Source: Pyrrhosoma nymphula (taxonomy: Eukaryota > Arthropoda > Insecta > Odonata > Coenagrionidae). From it: a stretch of 64,000 nucleotides of DNA. The stretch is taken from the NCBI GenBank assembly GCA_963573305.1, contig OY754329.1, forward strand, positions 13,855,200 through 13,919,199, given 5' to 3'. The notes beneath the pieces are model-generated. The model saw only the letters and a list, made by a program, of their open reading frames with translations. It had not been told where the DNA came from and searched no databases. Every line of letters starts with the position of its first letter. Positions within the stretch are counted from its first letter, which is position 1. Of the stretch, positions 8,666-18,744 are shown in pieces. A program made the translations under genes and the position numbers.

Positions 8666-9300
8666 GTTTGGGTAGATTCAATGTCTTACAGGGGTTATTT
8701 TATTTTCATGAACGGAACATATCATTCCGCTAATTTCAAGAAAAAACACATTATTGGGATTAATAAGTTTGGTGTATATGTTTTGATAGTGATGTTGATA
8801 AGGGATTTCACTTAAACTTGAACATTTTATAATTAAATGAATATTGGTAAATGTCAAAATAACAGGTTTAAATGGACTATATGATAAAAGTGTTATAAAC
8901 AGTCAATGTGCAATAGAAGAAGAATTTCTAGAACAAACTTCACAAGATATAGTAGTGAATTGTATTGCATGAATAGTAGTGAATTGTAGAGGGTGTTAGT
9001 TTGCATAGACTATGAATTGGGACTGTATGTGTGTAGTCATGTGTATGTATTTGTTTCCCTTTGTCATTCCCATTCCATTTATTTTGTTTACCTATGTAGG
9101 TCATGGGCAAAACGATTGGAATGAGTCTTTATATTGTTGGGTGAAAAATATTTTTCAGGGGCAGTGTTATTTTCTGGGTTGCATTTAAATAATTAATGTA
9201 TAATCTGATTTTTATTTTTAGAACATTGGTTGACTGATTGGTTGTTGAATGAATCGCTGAATACAACATGTTATTCTTTATTATTCAACGATTCACTTTT
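8666..9300. other. Non-coding spacer between env and polypurine tract
   Basis: This AT-rich stretch has no supported ORF. It holds a short direct repeat (TAGTAGTGAATTGTA) near 8950-8985. Just before the polypurine tract there is a 14-bp stem with one mismatch, 9250-9263 with 9282-9295. Confidence 0.6.
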
Positions 9301-9312
9301 GGGGGGAAGTGG
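9301..9312 (+). promoter_or_regulatory. Polypurine tract
   Basis: GGGGGGAAGTGG immediately precedes the 3' LTR. It is the expected plus-strand primer site, with a single T at 9310 in an otherwise all-purine run. Confidence 0.85.
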
Positions 9313-9701
9313 TGTAAGCGTGCGCGCAGCGGTCGGCACTAGCGTCGCCCCGGTGTTGGTCTCAGCTGAAATGGTAGCCGCCGGATGTGGAATCACATTT
9401 AGGTGTGGCTCCTCTAACACCTGGCGGCGCCTTGCCGTGGGATCTTGCTTCGTGGGAAGATGCACGGGTAAGGTAAAAAGCTACTGCAATTGCCGGCCAA
9501 TAGGGAGCCCTCGAGGGGGTCACGCGGTGACGCGGTGCTGGGCGCTGCGTGGTGGCAGGAGAGACTCGAGCAGTCTCGCGCGGGTGACCGATAAACATGT
9601 ATTGTGTGTGCGTGAATAAATTGTAAAAGCAGAATTTCCGACTTGTTCCCTTACTGCGTCTTCTCCGGACCAAATCCTTTTATTTAAGCTAAGCGCTTAC
9701 A
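9313..9701 (+). repeat. 3' LTR
   Basis: This 389-bp repeat has the same ends (TGTAAGCG and CGCTTACA) as the 5' LTR and no difference found by reading. Its AATAAA is at 9615-9620. It is followed by the second GGAC at 9702-9705. Confidence 0.95.
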
Positions 9702-9862
9702 GGACTCTATTTATGCGGTCAAAAGTTCATATTTATAAAATTTCGCTTAAACTCAACAAAACGTACGACCTTATTCTACCTAGGTACCAAATTTCATTTA
9801 TGTGGCATGAAAGAAAGTGTCTGAAATTATAGGTTAGAAATGACACACGATCAATGGAACAC
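9702..9862 (+). repeat. Right target duplication and right part of the split dispersed repeat
   Basis: GGAC at 9702-9705 is the second target duplication. From 9706 the sequence continues the repeat interrupted at 1287 and aligns with 29413-29571, including TCATATTTATAAAATTTCGCT and GAAAGAAAGTGTCTGAAATTA. Confidence 0.85.
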
Positions 9863-10211
9863 TCTTGTATAACCGAGAGGCGAAGTGGAGTGGACGGTGG
9901 CCACGACAGAGTTGGAACTCGCAGGATGAGTCGATATGCAAGAGTCCTAATGCCAACGACGAGAATTTTAGAAAATGAGGAGGAACACACCTTTCAGGTA
10001 GCCTTTCAGTGATGATTTTAAATTATTACGAAGAAACCCAATTGATGAGAATCCAAAGCACAAGTTTTTCGACTAATTTTTGGCTGTTCTTGCATTTTAT
10101 TATAATCCACACTAAAATGCTATATTTTCCGTTGGCATTCCACGCCGCGATGCCGCGGCCTTTGCCGTTAACTTCACTTAATAAGAACAGACATTACTTA
10201 TCTAAGCAAAA
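9863..10211. other. Stretch without recognised features
   Basis: AT-rich, with only short ORFs lacking recognisable domains. Confidence 0.5.
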
Positions 10212-10556
10212 TTTATCATAATTTAATAAATGACACATAACTTTTCAACAAAGAAAAAGATCCAAGCAACCAAATTTTTAAATAAAAATAAAAACAGCAC
10301 CAAACTTTAAAAGGTTAAAATCTTGAATGTCTATGTCTATGTATTTTTTATATTTAATGTCTGTAAATTTACAATTATATAACCAAAACAGAACTGTCAA
10401 TCATTTAACATCACACATCATTGTTTATAGCCCAGAAGATGGATGAATAAACATCCGAAACGTCGGCAAAAGTTTAAAAATAAAAAAACTATTTGACCTA
10501 TAATCGTGAAATTTGCACCATATAAAAAAAAGAGGTCGAGAACAAATACCATTTGA
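10212..10556 (+). repeat. Dispersed ~345-bp repeat (PLE-type tail), copy 1
   Basis: The stretch aligns along its length with the reverse complement of 31051-31392. Shared blocks include ATGACA-ATAACTTTTCAACAAAG, AATAAAAACAGCACCAAA, the hammerhead-like motif, and GGTCGAGAA-AAATACCATTT near the 3' end. No coding sequence was seen. Because the motif it carries also lies downstream of PLE endonucleases elsewhere in the window, I infer a PLE 3' tail. Confidence 0.75.
10429..10467 (+). ncRNA. Hammerhead-ribozyme-like motif
   Basis: The order is GCC, CAGAAGAT, a perfect 5-bp stem GGATG/CATCC with loop AATAAA, GAAACGTC, GGC. Relative to the sister repeat at 31138-31175, stem II is changed on both sides while pairing is kept. 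The core CUGA is CAGA here, so this copy is probably inactive. Confidence 0.5.
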
Positions 10557-10756
10557 GTTAACTTCACTCAGTGCCGGTATGGTATTTGTCAAGGAATCGG
10601 GCTTCTAGATCGGCACCACCATCACAGAATCATGGTGGAACCGCTGCCTTTCACCAAGGTGGTAGCATGGAAGCGCGAATACTTGTGTCTTTTCGTGGTA
10701 TCCTTCCGGAAAGTGGAGAAAGAATTATTTTTTCATAAAAAATACGAATATTTTCC
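10557..10756. other. Stretch without recognised features
   Basis: Only a small inverted repeat (CCACCAT/ATGGTGG at about 10616-10638) was seen. Confidence 0.4.
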
Positions 10757-11623
10757 GTCCCTGATTGGGATTGGAAAATCGATTTCGATTTTAATCGAAA
10801 ATCGATTATCACACTCCGATTTTCGATTTAATCGAAGTCGACTTTTTGTTTTGAAAAACCGATCAAAATCGATTCTAGCCAATCGATTTTCGATTTTTAG
10901 CTTCCTTGCTAAAGCTAGCGTTTGAATTTTGCCAATCGAGCTGCGCCAGTTTGTAAACCGCCCTCCAGTCGACCGCAAGTCCAACTCTCATCCACTACAA
11001 GCTTGGAAGGAGATTGAGGGAGAATATCCCCACTTATACAAACCAGCCAACAGGGTTTTATCTATAGTTGCCTCTACCGTGCCGTGTGAGCGACTATTTT
11101 CTCACGCCGGGTTAATTACAACTCAGGTGCTAAATCGATTATTCGGAGAACATTTAAATATGTCAGTTTTCTAAAGGTCCATCCCCGAGGAACACTGGCT
11201 TTGCAAACAAGAAATAAATAAAATTCTGTTTTTCATTTTGTGGTATTCCCACTTTTCAATATACAAATCTTATTGCTACTAAACTGTATGTCATTTGCTT
11301 GTTATATTACCTATGTGTTTATAAGTATCTGTTATGGATTATTACTTTACTGTATATCTTATTATCTTTAAAATAATATATTGTATTAATAAATTTAACT
11401 GTATTCGGTTCTTATCCCTAGTGCTTCCATTAAACCATATTTTGTTACAACAGCACATCCGTATTTCAGCAATTACTTTACTATGTATAAATATCGATTT
11501 CGATTTTTCGATTATTTTGGGCAAAAAATCGAATTTTTAGAAAATTGATTTCAAAAACCAAAATCGAAAGTCGATTAATCGAAAATCGATTCTGGATTTA
11601 AATTTCCAATCCCTAGTCCCTGA
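10757..11623 (+). mobile_element. hAT remnant, 851 bp, with 8-bp target duplication
   Basis: GTCCCTGA at 10757-10764 and 11616-11623 flanks the element 10765-11615. The ends are inverted: TTGGGATTGGAAA on the left and TAGGGATTGGAAA read inward from the right. Both subterminal zones are built from ATCGATTTTCGAT-like palindromic words. An 8-bp duplication with such ends is typical of hAT transposons. Most of the transposase is gone. Confidence 0.85.
10929..11174 (+). pseudogene. hAT transposase C-terminal dimerisation fragment
   Basis: The peptide carries YKPANRVLSIVASTVPCERLFS-AG and NRLFGEHLNM, the pattern of the hAT C-terminal dimerisation domain (usually S-S-V-P-S-E-R-L-F-S-x-A-G and N-R-L-x-x-E). 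The BED finger and the catalytic region are absent, so it cannot be an active transposase. It lies within the TIR-bounded element, which shows an internally deleted copy. Confidence 0.85.
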
Positions 11624-12785
11624 CTGTCAAGCCTACAACCTTTGGATCAGAATGGAATGAAATGCCTAAGATGTATTAATTTAATAGTAAAATTATAACG
11701 CGAATAGTGACACGTGAACTCTTTACTTATAATTAGCAGACGTCTTATAATACGTAATGACGTCATCCATTCCAACATTTCCATCCTTTTACTTTTTCGA
11801 CAAACCTCTTTCGAGCGCCACGTGTGCCTATCCGGGTGTTATTTGGTATTGCCTCGGAAATTTTGAGCCTCAACAGTGACGCAGTTTTGCTTCAACAATT
11901 CCAAATTGGTCGATTTAAAAGTAGACATTTGTTGAATGTAGTGTGCATGTAGGTTTTTTTATAATAAAAAAAATTAGTCTGCTTTCTAGTTTGAGTCCAA
12001 ATCACTAAAAACATCATCAACATTCATGGATACCGCCTTTTTAAGTTTCAATTAATGCCAAGCCTTATTTACGTCCTAATGCTGGAGAAGGTTGTCTTTT
12101 TTTAAAGAAAATTCATTACAAGAGAATATTATTCCCATATTTCATACCACTATGCATAGATTCATCTAATTTTATGTCCATTTCATTAAACAAAAATTTG
12201 AATCTACTAACTAACAATTAACTGTAAGCCATATTCTCATGACATCTAAAACTGCTTGATTTTAACTTCACTTATGTGATACGATAAATTAAATATTGGC
12301 CTTTTCCATCAAATTTTAACAATTGTTAGATCTTTTAAAGGCACCAGGTGCATGCTGGTTTCGTAGATCATGCTCACGTAAGGATCTGCGTAAAGGAGAG
12401 TGAAAAAAAACGGAAGCTCAGAATCGAATCCGGGGACTTGGTTCCCTTGTCAAAGGAAAAGGGATTAATTAAAAGACGACGAGCATGTAATCCGAAATAC
12501 GGGAGAAAACGAAGCAAAAGAGTGAAAAAAGCAAGTCATTGAATTTCCCTTTTAAAGGGACGATGGCGAACAGACACACCCACACACACACTGACACAAG
12601 GGTTCGAACGGGTCCGACAGGGTGCGGACAAAAGACGTCCTCTCCCCCTCCCCTTCAAACTCTCCAATCCGAGCTTATTACACTAAGACAAAAATGTCCG
12701 CTACCTACAGCAAGCAAGTATGAGCAGAGGGAAAGGCAGAGGGGGGGGCGGGTATGGGGGAACAGGGGAGGGACTGGATGAGATC
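11624..12785. other. AT-rich stretch without a gene
   Basis: No coding similarity was recognised. A T-arm-like sequence on the minus strand near 12420-12450 is too weak to call. Confidence 0.5.
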
Positions 12786-13385
12786 GAATCTTCATCTACA
12801 TCTACGAAGTACCGTGGAAGTCACCACTAGGGTGTGTGGCACAGGGTGATTCCACACCAGGCATGCAGCACTCGTCCCAGCACAAATCAGAACCTCGCAC
12901 GCTCCCCCTGCCGCTAGGCGCACACAAAAAAGCAGTCAGGAGAACAGTGCGCAGTCCAACCGGAGACTGGGAGAGTGATACGCAAACAAACATGCATAAA
13001 AATACTATAGACAAATCTAGGGTTAACATTACTGATACTGTTAATTTATGAATGCTACGAGATGCTACTTCATGCAGAGAACAAAATAAAATAAAATAAT
13101 GCCGGACAAATCGACCGGTGTGAAGAGTTAGTAATGATGCTATTTTATTAAACACATGTGAAAAGTCTACTCTACCTTTTGAGGATGGGAATTTCATACG
13201 ATTGTTCTATCGCAACTATTATGATCCCTAATTGTACGTGGAAAAAATGACATTTTAAATCTATCGGTTCTGTCGTAAATTTCCTTTATTTTATTCCTGT
13301 GATCCCTTCTACCGTAGTACTTTGGCTCTAGCAGTGTATGTTGAACGTCCGACAAAAATCTTTGGGTGTTGGTATGACTCGTCAT
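12786..13385 (-). mobile_element. Non-LTR retrotransposon C-terminus and 3' UTR
   Basis: On the minus strand an ORF (13385-13194) ends with KIKEIYDRTDRFKMSFFPRTIRD, matching the C-terminal block of CR1/jockey-type reverse transcriptases (usually F-x-x-S-F-F-P-R-T-I-x-x-W-N). The 3' part, down to about 12793, has the GGGTGTGTGG-type block and a terminal TAGATGTAGATG also present at 32743 and 53864. The element is 5' truncated. Confidence 0.7.
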
Positions 13386-14781
13386 CTTTATGCCAACAGC
13401 GCACTGGCATTAATGTATGATTCGTCATTCATCCAATTTGTAGCTCATACAGTCGAAATAGGTACTACGTTAATCACGGATACGTGGATGGGAAACAAGA
13501 ATACATGGAACGAGCAGCCTAACTTTGGTCAGCGCAAAGTGACCAAGTGTACGCCGTTCTGTAACTACCCATCATGCTTAATAGATTACAGCATCATATT
13601 AAATTATAATTAACTAATTGTGCCACACTGATTTATTGTTGCAATTATTTAGTTTTCATTGAAGCGAAGGCTTCCACAGCGGCTGGTAAACATGCTGGAG
13701 CTAGTTTTTCCGGAAATGCTGCGTTGGTCAATTTCCATGGCAACAGTTTGTCCACCGTTACAGGGGGGGGGGGTTGTTTTGCAAACTCATGAAAGAGAGA
13801 ATACGTAATAAAATACGGAAAATTACGTCATTTTTCGTCGTTTCACTCCGCTACCCAGGCGGTGCGGCGTGATCATCTTCGGCTCTCAAGTACTGATCTG
13901 CAGGTCTTTAATTTGACTCACCCGCTCTTTCGACTCATGATCCGTTTCATTTTGTCTCCACCTTTCATTAGTTCCATCCCACCTGTCATAAGGAACGTGA
14001 AATGGAGCCACCATCGGACCTCGGGAGATCGTGAGCTGACCGTAAAGTGAGCAAAACGGGTCTCCCGCCTTCCCGCAAAGTCATTAAAAAGGTGAGATTA
14101 CAAAATAACCCCCCAGAAGGCGTCTTCAGGTCGAAGAACCGTTGTCATGAAAGTTAACCATCGCAGCTGTTCCGTGATTCCGGCGGGAAAACTAGCTTCA
14201 GGATTTACCTTTCATGTTGCAAATTGGAGTAGCCCCTATTTCATCACAGCAGCAAAAACAACGTTATGATTTAAGTAAAGGTCATTGGTATTGAGGTATA
14301 AATACGTCTCTTAATCCGCCGTGTAAATGAATAATACAAATGAGCCGAAAATAAAATGTCAGTAGAAAATTTAATACAAACTTTACTACAGGTCAGGTGA
14401 TTAAACTATATCAATAGGCAATGGAGTACCTACCTAGTTTCAAAATTATAGGAAAAATAGAGAAATATTTACCGAAATGAAAACTCCATACGCCAGGAGT
14501 TCATCTACTAGAGGAGGCTTTTATTTTCATTTGAGCGAGCAGGAGGTAAGATGTGTTTATTGTCTGCATATGAAATAATTTTAAGTTAAAAATTGCTGGT
14601 TATGATATATAACACCCGCTCTTCACTCCTGCGAACTATTTTTTATAGGCAATCATAAAGCACTGTTTTACCTCCATGATGCTCAAAACACTTTTTTCTT
14701 GAAAAAACGAATAACTCTTTAGAAGATAAAATAGAAGTAAATTGGATTTTACGAATTATAAATATGAAATATAAATGTTCT
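13386..14781. other. Stretch without recognised genes
   Basis: Mixed composition. A run of ten G residues near 13760-13770 is the only notable feature. Confidence 0.5.
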
Positions 14782-15412
14782 TTAACCCTTAAGCTGCGGC
14801 AGCTAGAGCGCATTTCGTCCACCCTGTGCGGCAAATATCTCTTCGGACGGAGCCTGTCACTCCTTCCCACGGGCCGAGGCCGGGCAGTTATATGACCCAT
14901 GTAATCCCCTCCCAACTCTTTTCTCGGGATCCCAGGGAGTGGGCACCGGAACTTGTCGAGGGATTAGTGGAACATGGAACTAATACTGAAAATTTGTTTT
15001 AGGCGTAATTGTTGAAAACAAATATGACAATAAAAACAATATGAAAATTGTTTCTGGCACCTTTCTGTTTAATTTGATACCAAACACCAAAAAATCCGTT
15101 GATAATTGAGCCGGGCGCGAGCATAAGACAACTAATTTTTGAGACAACCGTAGCCTCTTGAGTGAACAATCGGAAGAAAGGGTCGCACCTCATTTCGGTG
15201 GTATGCGATCCCTAAAGAGCGTGGGAAGGGAGTGGTTTGGGTAAAAAGGGTGGATTCCCAGATGTCCACCGCTGGAAAGAAAGAGTTTGGGTCATAACAA
15301 TATGAAAGGACTGAGGGAGCAGGTAGACAGAAAGGGTCAAACGTACAAGTACGTTCTCTCCGCAGTTCCCGATACACACGTAAATGTACGTTTGCCGCAG
15401 CCTAAGGATTAA
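14782..15412. mobile_element. piggyBac-like non-autonomous element, 623 bp
   Basis: TTAA at 14782-14785 and at 15409-15412 flanks a segment whose ends are inverted: CCCTTAAGCTGCGGCA on the left and TCCTTAGGCTGCGGCA read inward from the right (14 of 16 match). TTAA targets and ends starting CCC are typical of piggyBac. No transposase ORF is inside. Confidence 0.65.
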
Positions 15413-15954
15413 AGTATTCTTAGAAGAAATAGCGGAAGTAATAATTAATTATTTGAAGAGAGGCTTCGTGCGTATCTCCACCCAAGTGGTAATTTCTTTA
15501 CAACAGTATCTAAATCATTTAATTTTCAGGGCAATAATAGCGAAAAATAACTCTGTTAACTTCAAGTTTTGAATACGATTTACCTTTGTACAAGTCCGTG
15601 TCCGACAGCCAATATGAAATCAAAAATCTTAAAATAAATCAGTTTTTCAATTAAGATGTAATAAAATATTTTTACACAAATTAAATTTTAACGCAAGAAG
15701 CTGAATTTCTAGAGCCTTCAGGAAAACACGAGTGACTTGTGACTTCTAACTGGGAATAAACGAAAATAAGTAAAAGCCGTAAGCTTCCCTATCCGTGTTA
15801 ACACTAAGAAGTAGCAATGTAACGCGCCCCAATTCAAAGAACGAGAGATTAGTGTGGCGGAATGTATTGACTGACTTTAGTGTCACATTGGGCGGATCCA
15901 GGTTAAAAATATAAGAATGTGCTGCTCACAGCTAAGCTAACTTTCCTTTTTCAG
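15413..15954. other. AT-rich stretch without a gene
   Basis: Nothing recognisable was seen. Confidence 0.5.
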
Positions 15955-16331
15955 CTATCATCATCATCATTGGTGCATCTGTCCGCTGACAGGTTTCAAC
16001 GGTAACGTTGCCTCCACAGCATTCTGTCCTGGGCCTCTCTCCTCATCTCTGCATAACTCCTTCCTTCTTTTATATCCCTCAGCATTCCGTGCCTCCTCCT
16101 TCCTCTTCCTCTCTTCCCTTCTATTATTAATTTCTGTAGCCAGTTATTCCTTAAAATATGTCCAATCCATTTTGCCTTTCTCTTTTTAATTTCTCTCAGT
16201 ATACTTCTTTCTTCTCCAATCCAACTTAGCACTTCTTCAATCGTGATCTTATCTTTCCATCCAATATTCTCCATTCGTCGTCATAGCCACATTTCAAAGC
16301 TTTCTAAGTATATGCCTAGTGAAATAAATTT
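15955..16331 (-). pseudogene. LINE ORF2 C-terminal fragment with ATG-repeat tail
   Basis: Minus-strand peptide features FEMW, RRMENIGWKDKIT, KRKAKWIGHILRNN and GRGRRRHGMLRDI match the conserved C-terminal end of non-LTR reverse transcriptases (W-x-G-H-x-x-R followed by G-R-x-R). One stop lies just upstream of the methionine at 16274. The coding end at 15996 is followed by a TGATGATGATG-type tail at about 15958-15972, a LINE 3' terminus. It is strongly 5' truncated. The same protein block occurs at 52084-52366. Confidence 0.8.
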
Positions 16332-16544
16332 CTCTGAATTTCGGATCAATTCTTCTGTTCTCGATGTCGCAGTGCATTCCTGTGCTTGTCACTGCCACCT
16401 CGCCAATTATATTCGCGCATGCTGCATTCACAGGGAAAGTGGTGTACAAATGATTGAGAGAAAAGAGAGAGGAGATAACGAGAGATACCGTCTTTCACGC
16501 GGCCAACTCATCCTCGCTCGGGAGCGGAAACGGAACAGAAATAC

Positions 16545-16814
16545 GTGTCTGCTTCGATTCGTTCGATCGGGGAGGTGTATTTGGATGGGGATGAGGAAGA
16601 CGGGGGCGAGACACGTATAGCAGACATCGTACATTTGAGGAAAAAGCAAGAAAAGGATCGATTGACGATCAAATTCTGCCGCGATGAAATAAACGAAGTG
16701 AAACAGAGAGAGAGAGAGGCTGAGAGAGCTCTGCAATCTACCACTGATAAGACAGAATTTAAAAAATTAAAAACCCCTGTTGTACCACTCATCGATTTCA
16801 CTGAAATCGACTGA
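16545..16814 (+). other. Unrecognised charged 89-residue ORF
   Basis: The frame encodes an acidic stretch (DGDEEDGGE) followed by a helix-prone segment rich in K, R and E (about residues 30-65) and a hydrophobic end. I recognise no family. It starts with GTG, has no visible splice context I could confirm, and part of it comes from an AG-rich simple repeat. It could be a host exon or chance. Confidence 0.15.
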
Positions 16815-18620
16815 AGTGACTCGGCTTCCTCTCTACTTCCTCGAACATATATTTCGAAACACACACGGATCAATTTTCGTTCTCAAAATATCGTCCTCTT
16901 CTCTTGGATGAGAAGGAACATTTGGAGTCGTAAGAAAAATAGGACATGCAATAAGCAATGCATGAGTAATGAGTACCTATAACTGAAGATAAAGAGAAAT
17001 GCAAGAATGGGACAATATGGGGTAGTTATATAAGCAGAGTCAGATTTTCAGTCCTATCACCGAAAATAAAACTTATTCGACTGATTCATCCTCGTAAGGA
17101 TACGGCCAAAGTGAGTGTTACTCCAACTCGATGTTTATAAACCGTTGATAACGACCCGGTAGATTTAATAAGTAAAACTATGAGCATTATAACTATTACC
17201 ACAATTAATGAGCACCTCACATAATCTTTCTCGTGTCCATCCCAGTTTCCTAACCAACTCGAGAATGCGTACCTACTCTATCGTTTGCGCACTATGCAGT
17301 GGTTTTAAAGTTTCCATAATCGGTTACTTCTACCATTATTTTATACTAAAATTCACCCCTAACCTCACCCATTGGCAAAATATTAATACTATAAATCCTA
17401 TACTTGTTTCATTGTTGAGTAATATTTTTCCTGTTCATTTATTTCGAACGTAATATTATCAGTAAATTTATCGTAAAAATTATCATTGTTAAGTATAATT
17501 ACCGGAAAGTTGTGAAATAACATCCTCTTACACGAAAACATTTCTATGAACTCTTCTACGAAATCTTTTTTGGTGAATAATAACACGACATTCCACCACA
17601 AAATAACATCACCTTTTGCAGGTCTCTAGTTACAGCTTATTTGAAAATTAATACCACTCTTAGAATTCTATGTTGTAGTAATTACAGAGTTTGCGATTAA
17701 CCACAAAGTAACTGTTATCTACTTGTAATTGTATTTTATTAATTTTGGGAAAAATATGTTTCATAAATGGATTTGATTAATTTACCTAGAACACTGGTAA
17801 ATATAATGTGGACAAGGGTTTTATAAACAGTTTTTTCATACAAGTAACTTAAAGGGCTCGGATATGACTCAATATTTACATATTCCCTGCGGATCTGGAC
17901 TCTTTTGCCCTTCATCCTGACCACTGAAATAAGAAGGTTAAGGGACAGAGAGGTGAGTAAGAGATCATTACAGCCGTGTGCATGTGCTGTGATACTACTC
18001 CGACATAAACATGATTATAACAAACCCTTTAGCCCCATGAAAATGGGTACCGGTCTGGCAGAATAGGAAGATGAGACAAGGCTTATGGGAATACGACGAT
18101 AGGTGGATTTGGATTTGACTTCAATAGAGGGACTCGGAACTAGGGGGCTAATATCAAGGCAATAGAGCACGCGTTGATAGGGGAGGGGGGTGGGGAGGAA
18201 GGATGGGGGATGGGAAATATTGGAAGTGGAGTCAAGAAGGGGAGTGTGAGGAACGATTTCGGTTTGCGAAGGCAATATAATTTCAGGTCTCTCGTCCACG
18301 CCTTACAGTATTTAAATACAGTAGGATGACGATAGGAGAGAAGTGATCTTAACATAGCGATAAGGATCCTAACTTTTCTTTCACAACGATCCAAAGCCAC
18401 TATACTTAAATATGCCTGACTGATATGTTGGGGCAAGGAGGGTGTCCCACGCAATCGGAAGCAGGGCCTCATGATTTCCATAAACTCTTGGCTTTAGCAT
18501 CCTCACAATGGAACGGCTAAATTATGGTTTTTCACTATGGTTTAAGTGGCAGTAGTAGTATTTTTGTTCAACGTGCTTCGACGGCTAAGGCCATTTTGTA
18601 CATACTGTTTGCCACGTGCA
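16815..18620. other. AT-rich stretch without a gene
   Basis: No similarity was recognised on either strand. Confidence 0.5.
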
Positions 18621-18625
18621 GACAG

Positions 18626-18744
18626 GGGCAACAGCACTCGGACGAATCGGAGGATCACCCCTCCTAACTCGAGCCGAGCCCAACGATGCTTAACTTCGAT
18701 AACTGATTGGGAACCGGTGTTTTCATCGTGGCAAGCTGTTGCCC
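18626..18744 (-). rRNA. 5S-rRNA-like sequence (pseudogene or 5S-derived SINE head)
   Basis: On the minus strand this 119-nt stretch has the length and layout of 5S rRNA. A perfect 10-bp terminal helix pairs GGGCAACAGC with GCTGTTGCCC. The box A region reads GAAGTTAAGCATCGTTGGGC, the upstream part has CACCGGTTCCC, and a GGAGGGGTGATCC block corresponds to the usual GGATGGGTGACC. Helix III can form between CACGATG and CATCGTTG. The interior differs from insect 5S sequences as I remember them at many positions, so a pseudogene or a 5S-derived SINE is more likely than an active gene. A run of T follows on the minus strand only weakly. Confidence 0.7.

Larger units (their letters stand above)
1288..9701 (+). 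mobile_element. Env-bearing Ty3/gypsy LTR retroelement, 8,414 bp
   Basis: All structural parts are present in order: 389-bp LTR, primer binding site, gag, pol, env, AT-rich spacer, polypurine tract and second LTR, flanked by GGAC duplications. The order protease-RT-RNase H-integrase is that of Ty3/gypsy. The third ORF has the furin site, fusion peptide and C-terminal membrane anchor of the envelope proteins of insect errantiviruses, which are related to baculovirus F. LTRs read side by side show no difference, so the insertion is recent. Pol and env are uninterrupted, but gag carries one frame break, so this copy as assembled may not make a full Gag. Base composition is richer in G+C than the surrounding DNA. 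Confidence 0.95.

Noticed and set aside
12595..12630. TTCGAAC word as a tRNA T arm
   Set aside because: The flanking bases do not pair as a T stem and no A box or acceptor stem is present.
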